From positions 1 to 64,000 of the forward strand of contig NZ_LZSC01000053.1 in the NCBI RefSeq assembly GCF_001665235.1: 64,000 nucleotides of DNA, given 5' to 3'. Source of the DNA: Mycobacterium sp. 1100029.7. GTDB taxonomy: Bacteria; Actinomycetota; Actinomycetes; Mycobacteriales; Mycobacteriaceae. Below are positions 19,220-27,222 of the stretch, in pieces. A model generated the notes under the pieces. That model was not told the DNA's origin, made no database searches, and worked only from the letters and a program-made list of their open reading frames with translations. The translations under genes were made by a program, and so were the position numbers. The first letter of the stretch is position 1; each line of letters begins with the position of its first letter.

Positions 19220-21300
19220 TGGACGCTTTCGAGCTTCTTCATCCCGGGGTGCAGTATCACCTGGCGAACACCTTGCGCTGGAACGGGTTACGGCCCACCC
19301 AGTCGGCGGCGGTGGAACCGGTGCTGGCCGGCTCCGATGCCCTGGTGCTCGCGCCGACCGCCGGCGGCAAGACCGAGGCCGCGATGTTCCCGCTGCTGTC
19401 GCGGATGGCCACCGAGGAGTGGCAGGGCGTATCGGTGCTGTACGTGTGCCCGCTGCGGGCGCTGCTGAACAACCTGGAACCGCGCATCCACGGCTACTGC
19501 CAATGGCTGGGCCGTTCGGCGGCGGTGTGGCATGGCGACGTCAGCCAGGCGCAACGCCAGAGGATTCTGGTGGAGCGGCCCGATGTGCTGCTGACCACCC
19601 CGGAGTCATTGGAATCGATGCTGGTGTCCACCAAGGTCGATCCCGCGGTGGTGTTCTCTGGCTTGCAGACGGTGGTAGTCGACGAGATCCATGCCTTCGC
19701 TGGGGATGACCGCGGTTGGCATCTGTTGGCGGTGCTGGAACGATTGTCGCGAGTGGCCGCACGCCCACTGCAAAGGATCGGGTTGTCGGCCACCGTCGGT
19801 AACCCCTCAGAGTTGTTGGCGTGGTTGCAGGGCAGCTTCCATGCACGGCCGTCCGCATTGGTCGCTCCCGCGGTAAAGTCTCCCGCCGCTCCGGAGATCA
19901 CGGTGGACTACGTCGGTTCGATTGCCAACGCCGCCACAGTCATTGCGTCGCTGCACGCAGGCGAGAAACGATTGGTGTTCGTCGACAGCCGTCGCCAGGC
20001 CGAGGAACTCGGCGCCGCGTTGCGCGAAGCCGGCATAGAGACCTACATTTCTCATTCGTCGCTCTCAGCCTCGGAGCGGCGACGCTCGGAGGCCGCGTTC
20101 GCCGAAGCACGCGACACCGTCATCGTCGCCACCTCGACGTTAGAACTTGGCATCGACGTCGGAGATCTCGACCACGTCATCCAAATCGGCTCTACACGCA
20201 CCGTTGCGTCGTTCCTGCAGCGGCTCGGCCGCGCGGGTCGACGCGCCGGTACGGCACGCAATTGTCTGTTCCTGTGTGTCGATGGCGAGAGTGTCCTATT
20301 GGCTGCCGGGATGCTCAAGCGGTGGTCTGACGGCTGGGTTGAACCGATCACCCCGCCTCCCCGCCCGCGGCATATTGCGGCACAGCAGCTCATGGCGTTG
20401 TGCCTGCAGCAGCATCGGATCGGATCCGCCGAGTGGTCAAACTGGTGGGGCGATCTGGCTGTGTTCGATGAACACACACCTGAGATCGTCGAACACCTCA
20501 TCTCACGGGGTTACTTCGAAGCCGACGGACCGTTCCTGCACATCGGACCCGAGGCCGAACGCCGATTCGGTCGCCGGTATTTCGCTGATTTGACAGCGAT
20601 ATTCACCGCACCACCCGAATTTGTGGTTTTGGCTGGCCTCGTAGAGGTGGGCACTATAGGCATCGACGTACTCACCGAGAGCGTGGATGGGCCGCGTGTG
20701 CTGCTCCTCAGCGGGCGGTCATGGACAGTAACGCACATCGACTGGGGACGTCGGCGGTGTTTCGTTGAAGTGACAGACGGTGGTGGAAAAGCCAAATGGT
20801 CCGGTACCCCTGGTGGCCTGTCCTACCAAATAACACGCGGCATGCGTGATGTACTGCTCGGGTCCACACCTGCCGGTGTGACGTTTACTGCCCGCGCCAC
20901 AACGGTTCTCACGGAGTTGAGGTCCACGTACTCCGAAAATGTCTTGGCGGACGGTCTAGTCCTGCGGATGTCGGACGACTCCGCTGGCCGGTGGTGGACC
21001 TGGGCCGGCACTGCAGCGAACCGTACACTCCAAGCGTCGCTGCCATCGCTGATCGATCCCAGGCAACGGATCAACGAGAAGTCGGTGCGCCTGCTACCCG
21101 CCGTGACGGTGCAGGAGTTTTCCGCGGCGATTGCTGCTGCAGCGTGGGCAGATCCCGCTGTGGAAGCGAATGCGCTGCAGGGACTCAAGTTTTCATCGGC
21201 ACTGCCCCCGGAACTGGCTACCCAGACGCTCGCTGCACGCTTGGGTGATCTGCCATACGCAACGGCAGTGGCGGCACAAAGGTTCTCCATCGTCAGATAG
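19216..21300 (+). CDS. brxHI: BREX type 2 DEAD/DEAH-box helicase BrxHI
   Basis: A 694-residue superfamily 2 helicase of the Lhr-like type. Motif I APTAGGKTEAA is near residue 45, motif II DEIH at residues 156-159, motif III SAT near residue 191, and motif VI QRLGRAGRR near residue 338. The GTG at 19216 (directly followed by ATG at 19219) overlaps the brxD stop. BrxHI normally closes the BREX-2 operon, as here. The last third has lower GC than the first two thirds, suggesting a mosaic origin, but the frame is intact. Confidence 0.9.
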   Translation: MMDAFELLHPGVQYHLANTLRWNGLRPTQSAAVEPVLAGSDALVLAPTAGGKTEAAMFPLLSRMATEEWQGVSVLYVCPLRALLNNLEPRIHGYCQWLGRSAAVWHGDVSQAQRQRILVERPDVLLTTPESLESMLVSTKVDPAVVFSGLQTVVVDEIHAFAGDDRGWHLLAVLERLSRVAARPLQRIGLSATVGNPSELLAWLQGSFHARPSALVAPAVKSPAAPEITVDYVGSIANAATVIASLHAGEKRLVFVDSRRQAEELGAALREAGIETYISHSSLSASERRRSEAAFAEARDTVIVATSTLELGIDVGDLDHVIQIGSTRTVASFLQRLGRAGRRAGTARNCLFLCVDGESVLLAAGMLKRWSDGWVEPITPPPRPRHIAAQQLMALCLQQHRIGSAEWSNWWGDLAVFDEHTPEIVEHLISRGYFEADGPFLHIGPEAERRFGRRYFADLTAIFTAPPEFVVLAGLVEVGTIGIDVLTESVDGPRVLLLSGRSWTVTHIDWGRRRCFVEVTDGGGKAKWSGTPGGLSYQITRGMRDVLLGSTPAGVTFTARATTVLTELRSTYSENVLADGLVLRMSDDSAGRWWTWAGTAANRTLQASLPSLIDPRQRINEKSVRLLPAVTVQEFSAAIAAAAWADPAVEANALQGLKFSSALPPELATQTLAARLGDLPYATAVAAQRFSIVR

Positions 21301-21564
21301 GGAGGTTGCGAGGGTCGATACCAATGCGCTGGAGAGCATCCTCGGATCACTTGATTACTGGCAACGCAGCGCGGTCGTCAACAGAGTCGCCGAAGCGGGG
21401 CTGGCGTCGCCTAAACCCTGGACATTTGTCAGAAACATCACTTCAGGCAGGCAAAAATCGCGATGCTCGTTCGGTCGGTCTGCCCTGGGTTACCGATCAC
21501 CTGCAGCATTCGAACATGATGGAATGTGTCGTCCGGATACAAGCCGAGAGTTACGTGTGAAGCA
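21301..21564 (+). other. Gap after brxHI with a protein-like frame lacking a start
   Basis: GGGAGG directly follows the brxHI stop. The frame from about 21305 reads VDTNALESILGSLDYW, then QRSAVVNRVAEAGLASP and PWTFVRNIT before losing any protein-like character near 21450. There is no ATG, GTG or TTG at a sensible place in this frame. It may be the 5' relic of one further operon gene. The alternative frame opening at 21306 has atypical composition and I do not support it. Confidence 0.35.
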
Positions 21565-21840
21565 CTATCGCCCTATCTGCCGCGAACAAAATGCGTCGAT
21601 GATGGCGTTGGCGACGTTCTCGACATCGAGCGGGTGGCCACCTTGCGCCACATCGACGCGGAACGCCCACCAGGCGACATTCTCGGGGATCGCTTTGCTC
21701 TTGCCCAGCGCTGCTTTTCGGTAGTTTTCATGCCTTTCACGGTCTGTCTTGCCAGGTTCCATATCTGCGTAGGAATGCGCCCACGGCACTTCGAGTTCCA
21801 GTACTTTTGCGAATCGGCCGAGGTCGTCGAAGCTCAACAT
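21565..21840 (-). CDS. Hypothetical protein, defence-island margin
   Basis: A 91-residue frame starting at ATG 21840 behind GAGGCG. It starts MLSFDDLGRFAKVLEL and ends IIDAFCSRQIGR. The central AWWAFRVDVAQGG looks like a folded beta segment, and the overall charge pattern is that of a soluble protein. I recognise no family. It lies 49 bases after the zinc-ribbon gene on the same strand, so the two probably form a two-gene operon. The frame is open further upstream to 21975, overlapping that gene, but the start with a ribosome binding site is preferred. Confidence 0.5.
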   Translation of the reverse strand: MLSFDDLGRFAKVLELEVPWAHSYADMEPGKTDRERHENYRKAALGKSKAIPENVAWWAFRVDVAQGGHPLDVENVANAIIDAFCSRQIGR

Positions 21841-21889
21841 CGCGTAATCGCCTCGGCAAAATTGCAGTACAACCGGGCAGAAGCGATAT

Positions 21890-22441
21890 TTAAGTGCAGT
21901 TGTCGCACATGCCAGTCGTCGGGAGAACCGTGAAGCATGTTGGACAAACTCGCGGAGGCTCGTCCCGCTTGGCAAGCGCCCGCTTGTAGTCCCTAGCAGC
22001 TCTCGCTTGCGGCGTCAGCGTCGGGATTCCCCCACCGGTCGGGAGTTCAGCACCGAAGAATTTATAGCACTCAAGGCGAGCTGATGCTGCGTGATCATCC
22101 AGGGCGTCAAGGTCATCCGTCGCGGACTGACCTGCGACTTCGAGAACTTCGCGGTAGCCGGCGCCGACTGTACCATCCGCGTGGACGACTAGCGATGTAA
22201 GTGGTGGCAAACCTTCCTTCGCGCACCTCGCGACGAGAGGACCAAGTAGCCGACCGAGCCAGTAAAGCTGGGCGTCATACCGAATACCTGTCGCTTCCTT
22301 AACACTCTGAGCTAACTCCTTATAGGTGACGACCGCGTTGTAAACTCTTGCCGTTTTGACTAACTCGTCGAACGCAATCGGCAAAAACTCATCAATCGCC
22401 GCATCGAGCGACATGTATATGCCGTCTCGGTCATGAGGCAT
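21890..22441 (-). CDS. Hypothetical protein with C-terminal zinc ribbon
   Basis: A 183-residue protein. A strong GGAGGAGG precedes the ATG at 22441. The N-terminal 100 residues form a helical domain with VVTYKELAQSV and LYWLGRLLGPLV followed by LPPLTSLVV. The extreme C-terminus is CPTCFTVLPTTGMCDNC, two CxxC knuckles of a zinc ribbon. I do not recognise the family. GC content is lower than in the flanking core genes. It sits between the BREX-2 operon and the core gene block, with a second unknown gene downstream, so an accessory (possibly defence or regulatory) role is only an inference. Confidence 0.7.
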   Translation of the reverse strand: MPHDRDGIYMSLDAAIDEFLPIAFDELVKTARVYNAVVTYKELAQSVKEATGIRYDAQLYWLGRLLGPLVARCAKEGLPPLTSLVVHADGTVGAGYREVLEVAGQSATDDLDALDDHAASARLECYKFFGAELPTGGGIPTLTPQARAARDYKRALAKRDEPPRVCPTCFTVLPTTGMCDNCT

Positions 22442-22614
22442 AAGTTCCTCCTCCCTGCCTCACCATCGCACATCCACTCCTCAACGTTTCCGCGATCACC
22501 GCTTAGCCTCCTTGCTGCGCAGAGAAGCATCCTCCAATGGAATGCCATACGGGTGCCGCTGTTGGATCGCCGGGGGCTGGATAGGCGACCGCGAACCACC
22601 GCATGCACCCGCCC

Positions 22615-23067
22615 CTACGGCTTCGGCGGTAGCGCGGCTAGCCAGCCATCCGTGACCAGCTCGATGATCTGCCCGTCGGGGTCGCGGATGATGCCCATCA
22701 TTTCCGACACCGCCTCTTGGACCACCGAGCCCCCGAACTCGGGAACCTTGGCCAATGTTGCAGCGAGATCTGACACCGACAGCGAAATATGTGTCAGCCC
22801 AACCTCATCCATGACGCGCGTCGCCCCAGCGTGCACCTCCCGCTGAGAATAGTCGATCAACTCCAGCACGAAGCCGTCCTTCACTAGGTAGGTTGCCTTC
22901 ACCCCGAGCGGCTCGGGAAGCTGCACCACCTGCGCCGTCATGTTGTCCGGCGGTTCGAGCTCCCACCAGTACTGGAAACCGAGCACTTCCTCGTAGAACC
23001 GTCGCGACCGCTCGGTATCCCTGACGCACAGACCGACGTGATTGAAAACCGTTCGATGCTCAGTCAT
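22615..23067 (-). CDS. VOC-family (glyoxalase-like) protein
   Basis: A 150-residue vicinal-oxygen-chelate fold protein. It starts with FNHVGLCVRDTERSRRFYEE, with the metal-ligand histidine near residue 10, has LTHISLSVSD in the second half and ends with RDPDGQIIELV, where the glutamate is the usual last ligand. Members are glyoxalases, dioxygenases or binding proteins; the substrate is not evident. The start codons of this gene and the divergent P450 are only 14 bases apart, so they must share an unusually compact promoter region or one of the starts is misplaced. Confidence 0.85.
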   Translation of the reverse strand: MTEHRTVFNHVGLCVRDTERSRRFYEEVLGFQYWWELEPPDNMTAQVVQLPEPLGVKATYLVKDGFVLELIDYSQREVHAGATRVMDEVGLTHISLSVSDLAATLAKVPEFGGSVVQEAVSEMMGIIRDPDGQIIELVTDGWLAALPPKP

Positions 23068-23081
23068 CGCTCCTACTTCAG

Positions 23082-24371
23082 TTGCGGCCCCAAAAGCTTA
23101 ATAATGCAAAGATAGCCACAAAGCAATCGCCACCCGCCCGCCCCGACGTCGCACATGAAGCGATCGTCGACTTCGACCACCATTCCGACGAGTTCAACCT
23201 GAACCAACACGCGAAAAACGCCGAGCTGAGAAAAAAGTGCCCGGTCGCGTGGAACACCCAATACGACGGGTTCTGGTACCTCAGCAGCTACGACGCCGTC
23301 AGCCACACCGCCCGCGACGACGCAACCTTCTCCCACAAGTACGAGCCTGACGCCGACAACGGCGTGAACTATCAGGGCGAGATGGGTGTCCCGCGCCCGG
23401 AAGGCCAACCGGCCCTGGGCATTGGCGAAGTCGACGGCGAGTACCACCTCGCCCTACGGCACGCGCTGGCCCCGTTCTTCTCCCCCGGCGCCGTCGACAA
23501 GATGAAGCCGTTCATGGAGGAAAAGGCCCACGAGTTCCTCGACCGGCACATCGCCAAGGGTGAGATGGACCTGGTCCTCGACTACGCCAGCCCGGTCCCG
23601 GCCATCCTCACGATGAAGCTGATGGGCCTTCCCCTCGACAACTGGCATACCTACGCGAGCATGTTCCACGACGTCATGGCCGTCCCCCAGGACAGCCCCG
23701 AATACGCCGAAGCCATCGCCAAAGTCCCGGCAATGATGGAAGAAGTGCTCCAGCATGCGGCCGCCAGAAGGGCCGACAAACGAGAAGACTTGACCAGCTT
23801 CCTGATTCAATTCGAGTTCGACGGCCAACATCTCACCGACGAACAGCTGCTCAACATCCTGTGGAACCTGATCGCCGGCGGCGTCGACACCACCACGTCG
23901 CAAACCGCACTAACCCTCAGACATTTGGGCACCCACCCGGAACTGAGACAGCAGCTCATCGACCACCCCGAGCTGTACCGCACCGCCACCGACGAATTCC
24001 TGCGCTACTTCACGGTCAACCGCTCACTGAGCCGCACAGTCACCAAGGACATCGAGCTCAACGGCCAACACCTGCGCCAAAACGACAGGCTCATCATCAG
24101 CTGGCTCTCCGCCAATCACGACGAAAGGGAATTCGAAAGACCCGACGAAGTCATCCTCGACCGAACACCGAACCGCCACTTGGCCTTTGGACTCGGACCG
24201 CACCGCTGCATCGGCTCACATCTGGCACGCCTGATGTCCCAGGTGATGGTCAAGGCGGTCCTCGACCGCATCCCGGACTACCAAATCGAAGACGGCAACC
24301 ACCAATACCTGGGCAACCCCAGCATGACGGGCCTAGCCAAACTCCCCATCACGTTCCCACCGAAACGCTAG
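23082..24371 (+). CDS. Cytochrome P450
   Basis: A 429-residue bacterial P450. The I-helix AGGVDTTTS, K-helix EFLR (ExxR) and heme-binding FGLGPHRCIG are all intact. The only start in the frame before the conserved region is a TTG at 23082. ATA at 23112 stands where related proteins might begin (ATKQSPPARPD), so the start is uncertain and could reflect a mutated ATG. No ferredoxin gene is adjacent. The 3' end overlaps the convergent hydrolase-cyclase gene by 4 bp. The substrate is unknown. Confidence 0.88.
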   Translation: MRPQKLNNAKIATKQSPPARPDVAHEAIVDFDHHSDEFNLNQHAKNAELRKKCPVAWNTQYDGFWYLSSYDAVSHTARDDATFSHKYEPDADNGVNYQGEMGVPRPEGQPALGIGEVDGEYHLALRHALAPFFSPGAVDKMKPFMEEKAHEFLDRHIAKGEMDLVLDYASPVPAILTMKLMGLPLDNWHTYASMFHDVMAVPQDSPEYAEAIAKVPAMMEEVLQHAAARRADKREDLTSFLIQFEFDGQHLTDEQLLNILWNLIAGGVDTTTSQTALTLRHLGTHPELRQQLIDHPELYRTATDEFLRYFTVNRSLSRTVTKDIELNGQHLRQNDRLIISWLSANHDEREFERPDEVILDRTPNRHLAFGLGPHRCIGSHLARLMSQVMVKAVLDRIPDYQIEDGNHQYLGNPSMTGLAKLPITFPPKR

Positions 24372-25702
24372 ATCACCGCCAGCACCGGCCAGCGTCCCCG
24401 AACCCCCCGAAGTTCCTGAGTGCCACGGCTTTCGAAGGCAATCCGCGATCCGAGCACCAGCGGCGGAATCACACCGGACACCAGCACCTCCCCCGGGCCC
24501 GCCAGCGCCATAATGCGCGCCGCGACATGGACCGCGATGCCGTGCACGTCACCGTCGCCCACCTCAACCTCGCCGGTGTGCAGGCCGGCGCGGACCTTCA
24601 GTCCGAGGTCCTGCACGGAGTCACGAATTGCGCACGCGCAGTTGATAGCTCGCGCCGGCCCGTCAAACGTCGCCAACGCGCCATCGCCGGTGAACTTCAC
24701 AATCTCACCCCGCGCGCTCGCGACATGCCTCCGAACGATCTCGTTGTGCGCTTCGAGCTCGACCGCCCACGCGTCGTCGCCCAAGAGCTCGTTGCGCTCG
24801 GTCGAGCCGACGATGTCGGTGAACATCACCGTCGACAACACGCGATTGGTCGGCGCCGCCGCACGTCCGCCGGTGATGAACGATTCGATCTCGTCCACCA
24901 CCCGGTCGGCATCACCGGCGAACCACACGTCGTCCTCACCGTCGAGCTCCACCAAGCGCGCCTGCGGAATGTGGTCGGCGAGGTAGCGCGCATGGCCGAT
25001 TCTGGCGTGCCGGTCACCGACGCGATGCAGCAGCAGGGTCGGCGCCTGAATGGTCTGCACCGCGGGCCGAACGTCGGTGCGCAGGAACAGATCGAAGACC
25101 TCTTTGAAGTAGCCGGGGCCGCCGGACAACCGCTCACCGCGCGCCCACCACCGCCGCTTGCCGGCATCGCGCGCCCAACTCGGCGCCAAATTGTCTGCCA
25201 CACCGCCCTTTCCGACGGTGTCACCGAACGAGTCGACGTACCGGGTGAACGCCGGTTCGGGCATCCCGTGCGGATAGTCGTCGGCTCGCATGAAGCGCGG
25301 ATACGCACTGCACAACACCAGCGACCGAATTCGATGCGGATGCATCGCTGCCAGCAGCATGACCGGCAACGCCGACTCGGACATCCCGAAGACCGACACG
25401 CATTCGCTGTCGACGGCGTCCAGCACCGCGACCAGCCCGTCGGTCCACGCCTGCATCGCCGGGCGGTCGTGAATCGGCACCGGATCCGAGCTGCCCACCC
25501 CGAGCAGATCGGTCAGGATCAGCCGGCTGAACGACGACAGCCGACGCAGCTGCCCCGCGACCGTCGGCTCGTCCCACAGCAGGTCGATCGGGAACGTGCC
25601 GGACGGGACGAACAGCAGATCCGGACCGTTGTCGGCCACGACCTGGTAGGCGAGATGCGCATCGCCGTCTCGTGCGTACACCGTTTCGGGTACGGCCGCC
25701 AT
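24368..25702 (-). CDS. Alpha/beta hydrolase fused to class III adenylate cyclase domain (LipJ-like)
   Basis: A 444-residue protein with the order alpha/beta hydrolase (residues 1-270) then class III nucleotidyl cyclase (about 280-444), the arrangement of M. tuberculosis LipJ (Rv1900c). The hydrolase nucleophile elbow is FGMSES. The cyclase shows MFTDIVGSTE and KFTGDGALATF, giving both metal-binding aspartates and the purine-selecting lysine region. In GIAVHVAARI a histidine stands where the transition-state asparagine is usual, while the arginine is kept. The frame is open to 26074, but ATG 25702 (MAAVPETVYARDG) begins the conserved protein. Confidence 0.85.
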   Translation of the reverse strand: MAAVPETVYARDGDAHLAYQVVADNGPDLLFVPSGTFPIDLLWDEPTVAGQLRRLSSFSRLILTDLLGVGSSDPVPIHDRPAMQAWTDGLVAVLDAVDSECVSVFGMSESALPVMLLAAMHPHRIRSLVLCSAYPRFMRADDYPHGMPEPAFTRYVDSFGDTVGKGGVADNLAPSWARDAGKRRWWARGERLSGGPGYFKEVFDLFLRTDVRPAVQTIQAPTLLLHRVGDRHARIGHARYLADHIPQARLVELDGEDDVWFAGDADRVVDEIESFITGGRAAAPTNRVLSTVMFTDIVGSTERNELLGDDAWAVELEAHNEIVRRHVASARGEIVKFTGDGALATFDGPARAINCACAIRDSVQDLGLKVRAGLHTGEVEVGDGDVHGIAVHVAARIMALAGPGEVLVSGVIPPLVLGSRIAFESRGTQELRGVRGRWPVLAVI

Positions 25703-25771
25703 GCAAGAAGCATGCCATTGCCCCAGCCAAGTCACTTGACCAGCGGTCCAAGCAGGGCCACTGTCGGATAC

Positions 25772-26617
25772 ATGAACGACCCCGTCACCACGCTGGACGA
25801 CCTCAAGAACGACCTGGCGGGCCGGCACAAGTGGACGGCCAGCAGCGGCACCCAAGTCGACCCCGCGATCGTCGACGCCGACATGGCGGCCCTGGACCGC
25901 GACGGCTACGTCATCTGGGAGAACCTGCTCAGCGCGGACGAATGTGAGCAGATCCGCGAAGCCGTCACACCGGGCCTCGGCCACACCGGGCGGAACTCGT
26001 TCGAGGGCCGGAAAACCCAACGCATCTACAGCGTGCTCAGCCGAACCCGCGGCTGCGACCGGCTGGCCGACCACCCGCGGGTGCTGGCGGTGCTGGACCG
26101 GCTGCTGATGCCCAACTATCTACTTTCGGCGTTGCAGGCCATCAACATTCAGCCCGGCGAGACCGCCCAGTTGCCGCACCACGACGACGGGTTCTACCCG
26201 ATTCCGCGGCCTCGAGATCCGTTGGCGGCAGCCACAATCTGGGCGATCGACGACTTCACCGCCGACAACGGCGCCACGGTGGTGCTCCCCGAAAGCCACC
26301 GGTGGGGCAGGCGCCCACCCGGGCCAGAAGATCCGGCGAAACCGGTCGTCATGCCCGCCGGCTCCTGCGTCTTCTTCGTCGGAACGCTGTGGCACGGCGG
26401 CGGGGCCAACACCAGCGACCACGCACGCCTCGCGATCACCGCGCAATACTGCCAACCGTGGCTGCGCCCGATGGAGGCCTTCACGCTGTCGATCCCGCGA
26501 GACATCGCGCGCACGCTATCCCCCGACATTCAACGCATGATCGGCTACAGCATCCATCCGCCGTTCGTCGGCGCGGTCGACGGCTTGCACCCAATCCGGT
26601 TGTTAGAGCAGCCCTAA
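25772..26617 (+). CDS. Phytanoyl-CoA dioxygenase (PhyH) family protein
   Basis: A 281-residue Fe(II)/2-oxoglutarate-dependent dioxygenase of the PhyH family. The iron facial triad is visible as HHDDG (HxD) around residue 135 and LWHGGGANTSD around residue 210. GYVIWENLLSADECEQI near residue 45 is the typical N-terminal part. The start is ATG 25772; the long open frame upstream of it lies over the P450 and is not coding. It is divergent from the hydrolase-cyclase gene (69-bp gap). The hydroxylated substrate is not known; family members act on lipids and on small secondary metabolites. Confidence 0.85.
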   Translation: MNDPVTTLDDLKNDLAGRHKWTASSGTQVDPAIVDADMAALDRDGYVIWENLLSADECEQIREAVTPGLGHTGRNSFEGRKTQRIYSVLSRTRGCDRLADHPRVLAVLDRLLMPNYLLSALQAINIQPGETAQLPHHDDGFYPIPRPRDPLAAATIWAIDDFTADNGATVVLPESHRWGRRPPGPEDPAKPVVMPAGSCVFFVGTLWHGGGANTSDHARLAITAQYCQPWLRPMEAFTLSIPRDIARTLSPDIQRMIGYSIHPPFVGAVDGLHPIRLLEQP

Positions 26618-26639
26618 GCGATCACGACGCCGCCGCGGT

Positions 26640-27077
26640 CTATTTCAGGTCGGCGAGCGCCTGGCGGGCAGCTTCCAGCTCGGCTTCAAGGGCAGCGACC
26701 TTGGCGGCCTGCTGGGCGCGGGCCTCGTCGATGACCTGATCGATCGGGACTGAGAGATCCTCGTGCAGTTCCTTGGCCGCGCGGGAGACCGCGGCGGCCA
26801 CCACAGCGAGGTCGCGGACCAGATAGCTGCTGCCCTGCTTCAGTTCAGCGCGCCACTCGCCGTCGGCGGTGCCGGTGACGGTGAGGGTCAATTCGAGAGT
26901 CTTGGTCTTCTTGCCAGAGGTCTTCTTCGCCGGAGCCTTCTTCGGCGTCTCCGCACCGGCGGGCGGTTCGAACGCCGACGGGCTCTCGGGCGAGAGCTGC
27001 TCGGCGGTAAAACCGGAAACTTCCGGAGTGTCGAGGTCGGGGGACGGCGGCGCGGCTGGAAGAGTATCAACGGTCAT
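26640..27077 (-). CDS. Hypothetical protein, lysine-rich linker and coiled coil (DUF6319-like)
   Basis: A 145-residue protein with three parts: an acidic, proline-rich N-terminus (residues 1-45), a Lys-rich stretch KKAPAKKTSGKKTKT, and a beta segment LELTLTVTGTADGEWRAELK followed by a C-terminal coiled coil (VAALEAELEAARQALADL). The lysine-rich part recalls histone-like tails of actinobacterial proteins. I believe this belongs to a family labelled DUF6319, but no function is known to me. It ends 22 bases from the convergent PhyH gene. Confidence 0.65.
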   Translation of the reverse strand: MTVDTLPAAPPSPDLDTPEVSGFTAEQLSPESPSAFEPPAGAETPKKAPAKKTSGKKTKTLELTLTVTGTADGEWRAELKQGSSYLVRDLAVVAAAVSRAAKELHEDLSVPIDQVIDEARAQQAAKVAALEAELEAARQALADLK

Positions 27078-27222
27078 GTTTGCGGCGATCTCCTTCTGAA
27101 CATCGCCCGCGGTTCACGGGCTGGCTCGCAGCACCATTAGAACATACGTTCGACTGACATGCCAAATCTGCAGAGCGTTGCCCACGCCACTGAACAACCG
27201 TAATACGTTGTGCTAGAAGCGA

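Noticed and set aside
6940..21300. DISARM or BREX type 1 assignment for the defence operon
   Set aside because: The set NERD-kinase PglW, PglX, PglY, PglZ, BrxD and BrxHI in this order is the BREX type 2 pattern; no BrxL, BrxA/B or DrmA/B homologue is present.
23861..25771. Long open frame upstream of and in phase with the PhyH gene
   Set aside because: It lies antisense to the hydrolase-cyclase gene and over the P450; its translation is Arg/Pro/His-rich without family motifs, a usual artefact of high-GC coding DNA.
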